A stretch of DNA of 64,000 bases from Undaria pinnatifida (GCA_012845835.1 JABAKD010000007.1:11583511-11647510), one strand, 5' to 3'; shown: positions 22,515 to 34,350, counted from the first letter of the stretch. The notes: generated by a model not told the origin, from the letters alone. Numbers and translations: made by a program.

Positions 22515-23169
22515 GTCCCAGCTTTTAGACCAAAACCGTTTTTACAGCGGCTTTTTTGACCACAAACGGGGACACTACTACGTATAGCGTTTTTCCTGCG
22601 GTGTGTTTTTCAAAACATTTATCCCGGTATATGCCGTTGGGCGAGCACGCTTAATCGTCCGCACAAACTCCACTGATGCGGTTTTTTCGTGTACAATCGA
22701 CCTTGAGGGTACGCAAGGATCCAACGATGACGAGCCTTTCTTTTTCAAAACAAGCGCGATAAGACGGGACTATTCTTGGTACGTGTGTCTTTCGCCGGTG
22801 GCAAGGCTCACGATGCGCACTGTTGCCGTCGCGACATTTGTGCTGTCCGTGCCGTCTTTGTCGTTCTCAATCACCACAACGTGGTTATGCCATCTTATTG
22901 GAATTCTTGCCCACCGAACTCAACTCGACGTTTTGTATTCATACGGTCGGAATCGTGTCCGTCGGACAATCGTAAGATCAGCACTGTCACCGCACTCCCG
23001 ACAACCCGCTTGTAGTTCACCAACGGAAAAAACGATCATTTTCCCCCGAAGATGGTTATCTTTGGACAATATTCTATTATACGTCAGGCTTAAATTTCCC
23101 CTTTCTCACACCCCATGAGAAGGCTATCTGCTAGCAACCACCAACGTTATAAATATCAATATTTTCACC

Positions 23170-23345
23170 TTCATACTTTCCAGCTTTCGGATAAGCCGTG
23201 GTTAAAGGTGTCGTCCCGTCTTCCTTCCAGCTCTTGCCTTCGATTTCATTCGCGCAGTGGGTTCAACAATCCCACTGCTCGTCTAGTTTTCTTCGAGTGT
23301 TGCTAACCCACGAACTCTTTCACTTTCGACAAGTCAGTTTTGAAC
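23170..23345 (+). repeat. Dispersed repeat, copy related in inverse to 52630-52800
   Basis: Blocks CTTTCCAGCTTTCGGA, GTGTCGTCCC, CTTCCTTC, GGGTTCAACAATCCCACT.CTCGTC and TCGAGTGTTGCTAAC.CACG occur in the same order in the reverse complement of 52630-52800. The function is unknown. A shorter echo (GGGTTCAACAACCCCA) lies at about 54078. Confidence 0.65.
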
Positions 23346-24324
23346 AAGAAAAAGTCCCTACGAAACTAGACGACTACATCAAACGCCATGTATCTCGTCT
23401 GGCCTCTTTCGATCCCGACTTCGGCTGTCTTAGATGTCGCCCATATCGCGTTCTTTCGCGACGAAAAAAGCAGGACAACACGAACAAGCTGAAAACTTCA
23501 CCGGGAGATGAGCAGTGGCCTCGGGAGTATTAAATCCATATTGGATTCTAAAAGAAGGCTAACACAAGCTGTGTGCTGTTTGTAATTTACGCAGTACAAA
23601 ATTCCCCAGGACATCCTCTTGCATTATAGTAGATATTGGCATAGTCTATATATATAAAAGCGATTGGCCTTGCACGAGTACAGCTGCTGTGAGAATGAAT
23701 GTGAATTTTGTTCACAGCCGGTTGTACTTGATACTTGGAGGAACGCTTTGAAAAGTAGTAAGTTCCTCATCAACGCTCAATAAGTCCAGCTATATAGTCT
23801 AGTTGTGGCCCATTTTTTGGCGTAACGTCTTGACTAATTAAGCTACCCAACGCTACACGTCTTCGTTTATATTTTCTATATTATTTAGAAAACTTCTACG
23901 CCACGCTCGTTTCGTTATTATTGGGGGTATGCTTCAGTCTGTGACTCAGCGTGTGTGGCGTGCACAGTTGTGCTTCGGTGGGAATCCTCTAATAATGTCC
24001 AGCTTCTTAAGGCTAAATGCACAGATATTTTGAGTGTTTGACGACAAAAACGGAACAGTGGCCGACCCCTATTCCCTTCTACTGTGTTAGCATATGAGGT
24101 TGAAGCTTGCCTCATTCATCGACCCTATTGCATTGACACAGGTTCACCGAGTCATGCATTTATTAGCGTTTCCGATCGTTACAAAATCAAGCGGAGATGG
24201 AGAATTAAAGTTGATTTGCCGTCCCCCTTCACCCCTGTACGAACACCACTGTACTCTGTGCGAATGATGTGAAATATTGCAAAAAATGGGAATCACTCAC
24301 TCGCAGAACTGAATGATGAGGTCG

Positions 24325-25040
24325 CTACCAATATTTACCGCGTCTTGACGCTTCGTGAAAGAAAGTGTCAAAATTTGGGAGGTCAGTTGGAACGTCCTTT
24401 ACCTCCAATGCGTTGTTTTCAAAATTTTTGGCCATGTGGGGAAGTAATACGTCCGTGTGGTCCTCGTAGGTAGCGTAATCTTGATGATCCAAAGGATGGG
24501 TAACGCTCCACAGGTATTGGCTGCAAATAACCTTTCCCTCGTTTGCTCCCTGCTTTTAGGTTTCCGTGAGAGTCTGGTCGAGAATCGTCGCGGAGTGGGT
24601 GGGATCCACGGGCTCGCCTTCGAAAAACCTAGGGTGCTCCACAATGTTCTTGTTCTTAAGTAGATGTATCTCGACACATTAGAATTTGCTTTGACCGCTT
24701 TTGGTTGTCAATCTACCGGGGGCGCTCTGCGCTTGTCAATGGACCAACGAGTATTCTACAAGGCGGCTCTTTCCATCGTCCGGCGGTCCTCTTTGACCAA
24801 CCGCCATAGTCATAGTAATGCTTTTGTTGTATCAAATATGATATCCATTGTCAAGCTTGTGGTTTCGCCGAAATGTGCTCTGTTGACAAAAAAATTCCTG
24901 TACGCCATCTTGTTTTTTACCAAATTGTGACTTCAACTCTCTGCACGGGTGTCCAATCAGCAGTTGCATTCGTCGGTCATGTACCTGCAGTCCCATCCGG
25001 TTTCGCTATCGTCCTGGTTTTTGCCATGTATCAAGACATT
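24325..25040 (-). pseudogene. Possible decayed coding sequence of unknown family
   Basis: One minus-strand frame reads about 240 codons with about five internal stops, about half the number expected by chance, and the residue pattern is protein-like, e.g. NIVEHPRFFEGEPVDPTHSA and LEVKDVPTDLPNFDTFFHEA. It could continue in another frame into 25031-25393. A donor-like AGACGCG|GTAAAT lies near the end. I do not recognise the family; an old transposase or a host pseudogene are both possible. Confidence 0.25.
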
Positions 25041-26354
25041 TGCCTGCCAAACCGGTTTGACGTATTCCCGTACATATATATGAACTTTACTCTGGTGCAG
25101 TCGAAAGCCTCGTCAAATCGCATCCCAGCTGAGGTATAACCGATGGTACACATATTTCCGTCTACGGAGCTGTCAATAATATCAACCTCGCATGTTGTGA
25201 GCCGCCCTGCTAGCATCACAAGATCTATACTGACCAATCTATCTGTTTCGACGGGTCTGTGTTCTCCGTGGTACGGAAAAAAAAAATCATCACGCCATAT
25301 TCTTGCATAATTCCCGTAACATACGTAGAACGACGACTGGCTGACCCGGCGTTGAAAAGGAAACCACGGTGTTATCGGTTTCGAGAACATCATGGCTCGA
25401 CATCACGTTTATGTTCGCTTCCGTATAGCGGACTCCTCTCAGTGCGGACATACCTCTCATTGGCAGCAATTAACATTTATACATGGATCAGCGCCAATAC
25501 ACCAACGTCATTCCATACACCAAATGCGATAGTCGTTTTCTTTCTACAACAGTTAATCGTGCTGACCACAGTTTAGGACATCTGGGATTCGGGGGGTACC
25601 AGAGCCTAAGATTCTGCTGTGTCAATTATAATTTTGTGGACGGCGACCTCGCCGCTTACATTTTGCAGCATTTCGGGGAAGACGGAACCGGTCTTCACAT
25701 CTTCCTGTGCCTGTGAGTTTGAATTAAGAGTCGTCCGCTCACTGCTTCGCTGCCTCAGCTGCCTGCTCCATTGGCAATAAACGGACGTTGGCCAACCCAC
25801 CTTTCCGTCGACAATGACAACGTCTAAATTCTCCGCAATGGCTGCAATACTCTGAATCTTTCTCGGCCGTGTCGTGTGCAGCATTAAATGCTGCGTGTTA
25901 TCACGTTCCCGTTGGGATGAGATAAAGGGACGGTCATGTCATCAGAGCTCAGTTAAATCACGGCCTTCACGGTATCAACCGCATTATCTGTCGTTTGGTT
26001 TTTCGCCGTCGTCTACTCTTCCAACATGGTTACCGCTTAGTTGTTTATGTGCACCTTCCACTCTACGTAATAAAATGTAAACAAGACATTGCTACCATTC
26101 ATGGTTGCCAACAAGTAGTCGCCGTTGTCGTTTCCCCATCCCGGTGCTACTGGTTTCGATGGTTGATATTCGGCTATGTTCTTTCCGACCAATACTCTTG
26201 TTTTCACGGCAGGAACTGCAAGTTTTCCAACGTCCTGTCCTGTTCAGCGCCCGCTCGCCACCTGCTTCGTCCCGCCCTTCCTTGTTCAGCACAACAGTGA
26301 CGTGATTTTACAATGCACATTCCCATGGTGCATAAAGCCGGCATGCCTTGAACG

Positions 26355-26513
26355 TTGCCGGTGCTGCCATCACGCTGTACATCTAGGTCAGTTTTTTTTT
26401 TGTCCTGTAGCAGTGTACTTTTTTCCATTTTTTGTTTCTTATGAGAGGTCTCAATATTCCAACTTGAGGAACTTCCAACAAAACAAAAGTGGTGCACCTC
26501 TAACGTAATACGC
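26355..26513. mobile_element. MITE family 1, copy 4 (internally deleted)
   Basis: It shares the block CCTGTAGCAGTGTA.TTTTT and the right end AAAAGTGGTGCACCTCTAAC with copy 1. The left half is missing or too diverged. Confidence 0.5.
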
Positions 26514-27434
26514 GGCGCGACTTAACACCAAGCAACCCACCTCTGTCGGACTATGTGCTGTTTTTGCTCGGACGGTCGGTAAGCTTAACAAAATCTGCCC
26601 GAGGCTGCCATCGTACCTAAATGGCCGGCGTAGTGTAACGCCTGCATGATACTGGATGCCTCCGGCATTCGATGGAGATTAGCAATCAACTAGGGAATGT
26701 TTTCAACATGTTGTGGGCGCTGAAGCATTACATCATGCAGCAGCTGGCGCTGAAAAGAGGAGGGATAGAGAAATAACATAGTGGTCCGATCTTGACAGAT
26801 TGACGTAAACGTTGTCTATGCCAACTATGTCGTATCCTAGCGCACCGTGTTTCGTTACATTACCTTATCCTGAAATCCGTTCGTGTCGTTCTCTTACTAC
26901 TTACATCTTAAGTGCTGCTGCGCTTCCCTGCCCATCTTACGGGCATCCCCCAATTGATCTCATCTACGCCTGATGCCGTATACATACGCTCGTCAGGATC
27001 ATTCCTCCAGCCCTTCGTGTGTATTTCTCTTGCACGATTCTCCCCACGAAGGAAATGTTCAACAACTACTGCCGATGTTCTGCCATGGTTGATTCTTTTT
27101 AATACGTTCCTTCATTGCTGTTGTTTCTCCATGTGCCTAATTAGGCCACTTCGTTGAAACCCTCACTGTCCATATCGAATAAATGCCATGGGTTGGGCGC
27201 GATACAGAGGCGTTAGGCGTGGAAGGTGAAAACGCGACTAAATGCATATATATGTTCAAGGCACATTTTGGCATAACTGTACACATAACGCGCTGTTCAC
27301 AACGCGCGGGTTATATTCAAATGATGTGTATCTTCCGTTTCGTCGTTCGTAGCGATGTTCTCGGTGCCAGGTGCTTCACGTCTCTAAATCTGGCGTGGGT
27401 AAGGGCACTGGCACTATCTGTATTTTTGGTGGAA

Positions 27435-28215
27435 GTTCATGAAGGCATCCATGGAGCTTTTATCGATTACATTCTAGCTTTCATGGAAGCGGTACAAGCT
27501 TTTGTGGAGGCGTGGAAGCTTCCATGAAAGCAATGGAAGTTTCCATGGAATCTTCCATGAAAGCTTCCATGAAAGTTTCCATGGAAGCTTCCACGGACGC
27601 TTTCATGGAATCATTCACGGAGTTTTGTTTCACGGAAGTTTTCACGGAAGCTTTCGTGGAATAATATTGCTCCCGCGGAGGCTTCCACGAAAGCTTCCGT
27701 CGAACTAAATTGGGAATAATACAGAATATATCGTAGTTTACTTCCACGGAAGTTTTCAAAAACAAATTCCATGGAACCTTCTGCGAAAGCTTTCGTGAAA
27801 GCAAATTACTTCCACGAAAGCTTCCGTGAAACCTTCCGTCAAAGGGATACACTCCCACGAAAGAATTCGTGAAATCTTCCATGGAAGCTACTCCCGCTTC
27901 TTCCACGGAAAAAAAAAATGGACGTTCCGTCGACCCGTCCATGACAGCTACTCCCACGGAGCTGTGGACAGAAGCAGCGTCCCAAAAAGCTTCCGGGGAA
28001 GGGATGGAAGCTTCCACCGAAACAATAGTGGATACACTTGCCGGAAATCTTCCACGTAAGCTACTGGCACGTCCATGTGTAAAACGCTACAGGTATTTTA
28101 CCGCTTTCCTCCCGCACTCACAGGGGGGGCACGGAAGCTTCGACGGGTCAAACGTAAACAATACAAACTCCCATGGAATCCGTGGAATATCCCGCGGAAT
28201 ATTGCATGGACTTCC
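27435..28215. repeat. Array 1 of a 12-bp palindromic unit (CTTCCATGGAAG family)
   Basis: The unit CTTCCAYGGAAG and variants (CTTCCATGAAAG, CTTTCGTGGAAT, CTTCCACGAAAG) are repeated in tandem or near tandem, densest at 27520-27700 and 27780-27900 and sparser to 28215. The consensus is its own reverse complement, so both strands carry the same array. Because the unit is 12 nt, frames across it read as four-residue repeats on both strands (SFHG or MEAS types): minus-strand frame 27481-28017 and plus-strand frames 27502-27708 and 27869-28318. These peptides are most simply by-products. The same unit forms array 2 at 50222-50975. Confidence 0.9.
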
Positions 28216-29960
28216 ACCACCAAATTTTACAGGCAGGCGGGAGGTCCGGCAAAACGTATACCAGGTACATATGTGTTGCAAAAAAAGGTTATTTAACCAC
28301 GTAAACGCTGAGCAGTGAGAACTTGGGCAAGTTGGAGGGTCCGACGTATTGTCATGTTCACGTCTGCGTACGTGACCAGGTCTGGAATCATATTCGCAAT
28401 GTTTTGCGTAAGCTGAGATAATGAAGGAATCGAGGTGGACGCCGCCAAACTGGACGTTTCACATTATTCACGCAGCTATCCCGTGGCCGTTTACTGGCGG
28501 TAGTAGACCTACGCCATGATGGACATGTCGTTCCTTTTTGGTGAGTTTAGGAGGTGGCTGTCGATAGGTTTGTTGTTTGTGGTGGCGAAGCACAGAAAAA
28601 GGCCGAGTCCCGGCCCTCTCGGTCTTTGGTCCTCTGAGCGTTGCTCTGTACTATGTAATTTTTCAAATTCCACGGAGGCTATTTACGTGGGAGAACGTCA
28701 AATTAAGTTAATAATAATCATCCACCTCGAGAAAAGCAAGTTAACGAACAACTCCTTCTTCACCAACGTAAACCGGTAAGGAGGCGGAGGCACAACGTCA
28801 CCCCTTCGCATCGCGCACGAGTCCGTACGCCCCCCCCCCCCCCCCGACACCACAATACACCAATACAAAAACTAACGCTGGTGCAGGCGAGGCCAGAAGA
28901 CATCAACATCGTACTACGTCATCCAGTTCCCAACCAATAGGCAGCAGATTGAACGAACTTAGTAGAGGTTACAGGTCGGACGCGCCAATGCCATGACGCT
29001 AACCCTGGGGTCCACGACTTACTTCATAACCGGAACCAATGATGCCGCACCGCTGCAGCCTAAGCAACACTCAGATCCGGCAGCGAGGAAGGGAAATGAG
29101 GCAAACAGCACAAACCCTTCCCAACTTTTACCACTTTCGATTTTTTTCAGCAGTCAGCGATTAAGGCAATGCATTACAATACCATACGCCAGCAAAGAGT
29201 ACAGAGTGTAGAGGCATGAACGCCTTTAGGTCAACAGCAGCTTCCACCAGCCTTGTCAGTCCACAACTACGTATGGACACATACCCTGTATTACTGTATG
29301 CCCGGAAACGTTTTTAATCGTCGTGGGCGACTTCGCTACAAGGGAATAACCACCCGCCCCCCCCGCCCCAACCTACCCCCACCGCGTGTCGGCGGTACCA
29401 GGGTGTCTGCGAATGAACAATACAATCGCAGCACCCCCTGGCATTGTCCACTTTTTGACAACGGGCAGCAAGAAGAGGCCCGTATATATTCCAGGGAAAG
29501 CAACACGCGCATGAGTATTGGTTCAAGACGCATTCCTCCTCCTCCCTTCCCCCCTCCTCCCCCCTCCCCAACCCACGTCCACTAGGACACCTGGATGACG
29601 CCGAAAATACATGAACATACCAGCCGGTCATTTTCCACACCCTGCAAAGCAGCAACAACATGAGAGCATCCAATCCAGGGAACGCCGCGCGCTCATGACC
29701 ACGACTTCCTCGCGCCCCCCCCCCTAATCCCTGCCCTTCGTAAAACCTGACTCGCCCCCCCCCCCCCTCTCTCCAACCCCCCTCTCAAGACTGCTGAAGG
29801 GTTTATCTCCCACTAACAGCACCACGGGTTCTCCACAACCCGCACACATGTTACAGCACAACAACACACGCCCAAACCCATACATCCAGCACTGTCCGTC
29901 GGTTAACCAGACAAGGGCAGCACGAGACCGGTTTTTTCGTTAGTCTCCATCCTAGTTATA
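28216..29960. other. Unassigned sequence with poly-C tracts
   Basis: No gene is recognised. Homopolymer C runs of 9-16 occur at about 28831, 29716 and 29755, and C-rich stretches at 29350-29395 and 29535-29575. Frames here are short or proline-rich because of these tracts. Confidence 0.35.
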
Positions 29961-30189
29961 TCCCATGCATTACTCTCGCACTCTCTCCCAGTAGTAGTTC
30001 AGGTCTGGGGTCATGTAGCTGGCGCTCATCCACCCTCTCCAATACGGTACGTGTCTTCGTCTGTTTCGCGAGAATAATTCAGCATTTTCTTCCCTCGTCG
30101 ACTCGCGTCGAATTGCACTTACCCGCGCTTCTATCAATAGGCGTTCTCATAGTAGGTTGATCATTTTGTTTTTCGATTTTCACAAAATC

Positions 30190-30277
30190 AAAATGTCACC
30201 ATCGTGGGAATCGGACTCAAGGACCAACGCTAGTAGTATTCAAGGGTAACCACTAGACCACCAGGACGACCGGCTGC
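30190..30277 (-). mobile_element. tRNA-derived SINE-like unit 1
   Basis: Read on the minus strand it starts GCCGGTCGTCCTGG and has an A-box-like TGGTCTAGTGG and a B-box-like GAGTCCGATTCCCACG at tRNA spacing. It is nearly identical over about 65 bp to 57372-57470 (shared TTGAATACTACTAGCGTTGG). The cloverleaf is imperfect, so it is not called as a tRNA gene. A second block, 29968-30030 (CTCTCGCACTC.CTCCCAGTA), also recurs near the other copy at 57170-57230. Confidence 0.65.
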
Positions 30278-30895
30278 AGGCAATTCAAACAAATACAGCG
30301 TGCGGTAGCCGTGGAGGCCTCAACATCAACTATCAACCTCTTTCGCAGTTCGGCGACCAGACGCTGCGGTATTTCTTGGCCGTGACTCCACAGGGTCAGA
30401 CCACTTGCAATAGTGTTGGTCATGGCATGCGTCCAAGTCTTTCAAAATTGAAACCACCTGAACAGCGGCAGCACAACGGGCAAGGCGTGGACGACCCAAG
30501 CATAGTTCGTGAGAAAGCATCCGTCACGCTTTCAACCAGCGTCGACGTGGTCAGCGCACGGGCCAGTCGGAGTAGCCCGTGCCCCCCCCCCGCACCCTTG
30601 ATACGAACAAACACCCACTCCCACGCCGAGCCGGGGCGAGGCATAGGGAACCTTTTGAGCGCCATTGTCACTGCCACGCACACGGCTACGTGGTGCGTCT
30701 GGCGGTTCAAACGTCGCCTGCCAGAATAGAGTTTGGAGCGGCTTATGGGTTAAAACCATTAGTCGGACATACGTACGTCTACCTGGTTACCTTTCACCAG
30801 GTCATTGACAACGAACTTACCACAACCTGGTTACCCTTCACCATAAAAATTCACAGGTAAGTTGCCCCTATCTCTCGAAGGTGACCTTACCTCGC
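30278..30895. other. No gene recognised
   Basis: Overlapping frames on both strands (e.g. 30420-30710 minus, 30376-30729 plus) lack motifs. A poly-C run lies at about 30583. Confidence 0.3.
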
Positions 30896-31340
30896 AGCTG
30901 ACGCGTACCAACTAAGCCTACCAATTACAAAGGCGAACATGTTGCTCTTGTCTGCAATACTGAGAGGCATGGAGGTAAACCTCGAAGTCATACGTGGTCG
31001 CCGTGGGCATCGAGCACCCGGGGACGATCGGCGAAACTCTTTGTTTTCGCTTTCCTTGTAGGCCTCTGATCGTTTCCGTCCAGTTCCCCACCTCACGCGA
31101 ACCTAACGCGCGAAATAATCCGCCTGCCAAGCCCTAAGCTCTCGTACGGCTTTTACGCTTGCCATGGGCTGCAGGCAACGCCGGAATTCATGCAAGGGTG
31201 CACCGTCGTAGTCGTCCACGTCATAATCGGGGGCGTCGGTATCCTCCACGCCGAGAAGAGCTTCATACACGAGGACCATGGCACATGAACGTCCGTTACG
31301 GAGGGAGAAGGGCGCGTCGTCCCTTCCCCCTACACTGCTA
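30896..31340 (-). CDS. Exon-like sequence of unknown function, possibly decayed
   Basis: One minus-strand frame gives a strongly protein-like acidic segment (about 31330-31106: CAMVLVYEALLGVEDTDAPD, YDVDDYDGAPLHEFRRCLQP, VRELRAWQADYFAR), then a TAG at 31103-31105, then in the same frame a basic segment to the consensus donor TGCGAG|GTAAGG at about 30895. An acceptor-like GCAAATAG lies at the upper border. Either the first part is a terminal exon or the whole is one exon broken by a stop. No family is recognised. Confidence 0.3.
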
Positions 31341-31698
31341 TTTGCACCCTAGCACTGTTCGGCTGCCCTGCCAACCTAACACTACACTGCTGCTGTTGAG
31401 GGGTTGGAGGTCTCCTTCACTGGACCACACTCCACAGAACTTTTCCTTCCTTCCTGCTGCAACACTGCTGTAGGCGGCTGTTAGGTTCCGCTCGTGCAGC
31501 CAACAATCCACCTCCGTGCCTTTGTGCGTTTGCTACAGTTCGTCCGCTCCACACACGCGCTTCCGACACATCATGCGTTCCGCTGCTGCCTCTGCTGCCG
31601 CAACGCTCAAGTACAGCAGTATACTTAGCGCTCTAGACAGTGTCCTCTCACTTCTTTGTCACACGGCGCACACCTAATTCTCCTGCATCTGCTGCGTG
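31341..31698. other. No gene recognised
   Basis: Pyrimidine-rich sequence with CTGCTG clusters leading into the tandem duplication. Confidence 0.3.
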
Positions 31699-32690
31699 GC
31701 TGCTGTCGCTGCTTCTCTCTTTCGATTGATGTAGGTATGTGCTATGAGCCTTCCTATGTTCCCTCGTGCTAGGCTCTATATGGTCTTCGCCTACGTTTTA
31801 CGAAGAAATGTTGCACTTTTTTGTGACCGGGGCTTGGGAAGGAGATCCCGTCCTGAAAAACACCGCCTTCTTCAAGAAACTTTAAATTTCAAACTGCCAC
31901 AAAACACTGACTTCCATTCTCTGGCCCACAGCACAAATCCCCACTCACACACCGCGCACACCATGTACCCACTACTTCCGTGTCCCGTGGGAGATATATC
32001 TCACGTAGTAGCGTTTTGCTCGTGGTTTGCGCGTCCGCTGCCTCGCTGCTGCCGGTTGTCCTCTCTTTCGACTGCTGTCGGTGTCTGCTATGAACCTTCG
32101 TATGTTTGGTCGTGCTAGACGTCTGCTTCTCTTCGGCTGCGCACTCTCGGTATTGCCGGTTAAATCACCTACCATTGCTGCCTTGCTGCTGTCGCTGCTC
32201 CTCTCTTGCGACTGCGCTGCGGGCGTGTGCTATGAGCCTTCGTATCTTCTCTAGTGTTAGGCTTCATATAGTCTAGTCTTCGCCTATGTTTTACGACGAA
32301 ATATCGCACTTCTTTGTGACCTGGGTTGTGAAAAGAAATTCTCTCGCGAATAATACAGCCATTTCCAAGAGTCCTAAAATTCTAAACTGCCACAAAACGC
32401 GGACTCATGACTTGAATCTTCTGGCCCTCAGCACAAATCCCCATTCACACCGCGCACACCACGTACCCCTTACTTCTGTGTCGCGTGAGAGACACCTTCT
32501 TCCTCGTAGCGTCTTGCTCGGAGTTTCCGGATCTGCTGCCTCGCTGCTGTCACTGTTCCTCTCTCCCAACTGATGTGGGTGTCTGCTACTGCTGGTATGT
32601 AACCTTCGTATGTTTGGTCGTGCTAGACGTCTGCTTGTCTTCGGCTTTGCACTCTACATATTTCCGGTTACATTACTTGGCGCTCTCTGC
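31699..32690 (+). repeat. Tandem duplication with a period of about 0.49 kb
   Basis: Unit 1 (about 31699-32185) and unit 2 (about 32186-32690) share the same order of blocks: GTCTTCGCCTA.GTTTTACGA, AAACTGCCACAAAAC, AGCACAAATCCCCA.TCACAC, and TTCGTATGTTTGGTCGTGCT. GTCTTCGCC is at 31783 and 32276 (493 bp apart). A sub-block starting CTGCTGTC and ending in TTCGTATGTT occurs about four times in all. The copies have diverged by many substitutions. Open frames across it are short. Confidence 0.85.
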
Positions 32691-33054
32691 ACAAGCAGTC
32701 ACTGATTTGTTCTGCCCCGTCTTCATATATTGTCGCCTGTTACCTATGGTCGAACACACTTAAGACGCTGACTTTCCCCTCAAGTACGTTTGCGCCCCGC
32801 CAAACCGTCGAACAGCCTCTGTTCCCCCTCTTGCCGCTCTTGGTGGCGCCATAAAGCAACAAGCCACAGCAAGGGCGTGAACCACGCTTTCCATGGTGTG
32901 TATCTGGTGATCGTTCGCCCTAAGTGCGTGAGTGTGCCCATCTCATTTCATGGCACTGGTACGGGCGTGCTACATCATAGTACCTTCGGCCAAACTATAC
33001 TGACAAGTTTTATTCTGTGTTTAGCAAACGCTAAACAGCAGTGACGGAGGTAAG
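32691..33054. other. No gene recognised
   Basis: Short frames only; an 84-codon frame at 32790-33044 has no motif. Confidence 0.3.
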
Positions 33055-33145
33055 ATGACGGAGGAGGCCTCGAAGAAGGCACGGTGGCCCGGGTGCTATC
33101 GCTTGGTTGAAAGTATATACTCGCCTGAGCTTATTTCCAAACGAC
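33055..33145 (+). CDS. Possible first coding exon
   Basis: ATG at 33055 opens a frame of 30 codons plus one base (MTEEASKKARWPGCYRLVES, then IYSPELISKR) that ends at a perfect donor AACGAC|GTAAGT. The codon pattern is plausible. No matching downstream exon could be chained with confidence; an acceptor TTTCTGCGCCGGTGCAG at about 33588 gives the wrong phase for the long frame that follows. The call rests on the start and donor only. Confidence 0.25.
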
Positions 33146-33588
33146 GTAAGTTGGTACTATGAAGGCCATGCTTGCAAATGAAAACCATTCCAACCACCAA
33201 CCATCCACCCCGACGTTCTTTGGCCACATCTTCATACCTCGGGGTTAGAGTCACTGGATTTCGTGTTCTTCGCCGGGAATGGTGCATCTTCAACCCGTGA
33301 TGTAGAACTGTCCTTGACGTGCACCAATATGCGGAACGAAATCAGGGTCAGGGATGCAACGGAGGCTACACAGCCTTAGGCGGCGAAGACGCACGACGAT
33401 AACAACAAAATGCACACATCCCACGCCTACCTACTTCAACTGACGACCCACGACCTTGTATATTTACAAGCGAGGTTTAGCGACCTCCACGCGCCAAAAC
33501 CTAATGACGAATGCCTTGTGGCAGTGTCGTTGGGGAGAAAATGTCACGTAAATTCCATCATTTGTTCGATATTTTCTGCGCCGGTGCA

Positions 33589-34350
33589 GGTTCAACGTCA
33601 TGTCATCCGTACCTACCGTTCTAGCTGGAACAAAACTTTTTGCCAACTTTAATGCCCAAGTAACCGTGTACGTCCAGCCATGTAGCTATCGCACCATGCA
33701 AGCGTTCAACCGTCTGGCACCGAATATTTACACTACTGGCACGTCCTCTTCCGTGCCCATGCCGTCGCTGCAACACACGTCCTGGTCACCAGACCGTGTT
33801 GCTGGAATTGCTGTCATCTTACTCGGAGCCAAGCCGACGGAGCGCGACAATTTCGGCTGCTGTTTTCGATCCAAAACACGCACGGGAACTTAATAGGTAG
33901 TCTGAAATATGGCATCATCGCTGGGTTGGGTACGCTGTGATAACACGAGATGATGAACTTCGTGGCGGGTAGCCTGGACTCCATCTGGAAGGACCGCGCC
34001 AGCCGTCCAGAATCGATCTTCTACGACAACCGCTGTGCTCTACAGTGGTACTGCCTTTGTTGTCGGAAAATCTGGTCGTGCATTAGACATCGGTACTTGC
34101 GATACGATGGTTGGGGATGGGTCCGACGTATTCGACGTTCCGTGCGTAGTGACGACGAAGGTCTTGTTGACATTTCCCTTCGCCTCCACATTACCCACGA
34201 TTTCAGTTGGCTTCGACGTGCGGTCAATTATCGAAGGGCTCGAAGTTGACATACCTGTTGGCGTCCTGCACGCGAGCATGCCACGCTCGGCGAGAATAAG
34301 ACGCTTGCAACGGGCAAGGTATACCCACATTGGACGGCTTCTCCAAAACA
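33589..34350 (+). pseudogene. Possible copia-like gag/protease remnant
   Basis: The frame at about 33597-33893 begins SSVPTVLAGTKLFANFNAQV TVYVQ in two adjoining pieces, resembling the copia gag start (LNGTNFxxWxxQV), but the conserved Trp is absent. About 150 bp further, a plus-strand frame (34035-34550) begins YSGTAFVVGKSGRALD, which could be a protease DSG(A/T) site with the Asp changed, followed by hydrophobic strands. The match is weak, the two parts are in different frames, and no RT or integrase follows. Confidence 0.3.

Larger units (their letters stand above)
22515..27434. other. Mostly unassigned; repeat fragments and possible decayed coding sequence
   Basis: It contains the repeat block 23170-23345 (related to 52630-52800), a protein-like minus-strand stretch (24325-25040) and a MITE family 1 fragment (26355-26513). 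The longest open frame, 22603-23118 on the plus strand (171 codons), has no recognisable motif and may be chance. A minus-strand frame at 25606-25884 is hydrophilic and protein-like but lacks clear splice borders. Confidence 0.3.

Noticed and set aside
22603-23118. 171-codon plus-strand open frame as a gene
   Set aside because: Length is near chance expectation for 64 kb and no domain, splice or codon signal supports it.
27481-28017. 178-codon minus-strand frame of MEAS-type repeats
   Set aside because: A by-product of the 12-bp palindromic array, which is open on both strands; no evidence of a gene.
27435-28215. CRISPR array
   Set aside because: Repeats are 12-bp, degenerate and adjacent without unique spacers, and the genome is eukaryotic.
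30190-30277. Functional tRNA gene
   Set aside because: The A and B boxes are present but the acceptor and anticodon arms do not pair well, and sister copies share non-tRNA flanks.
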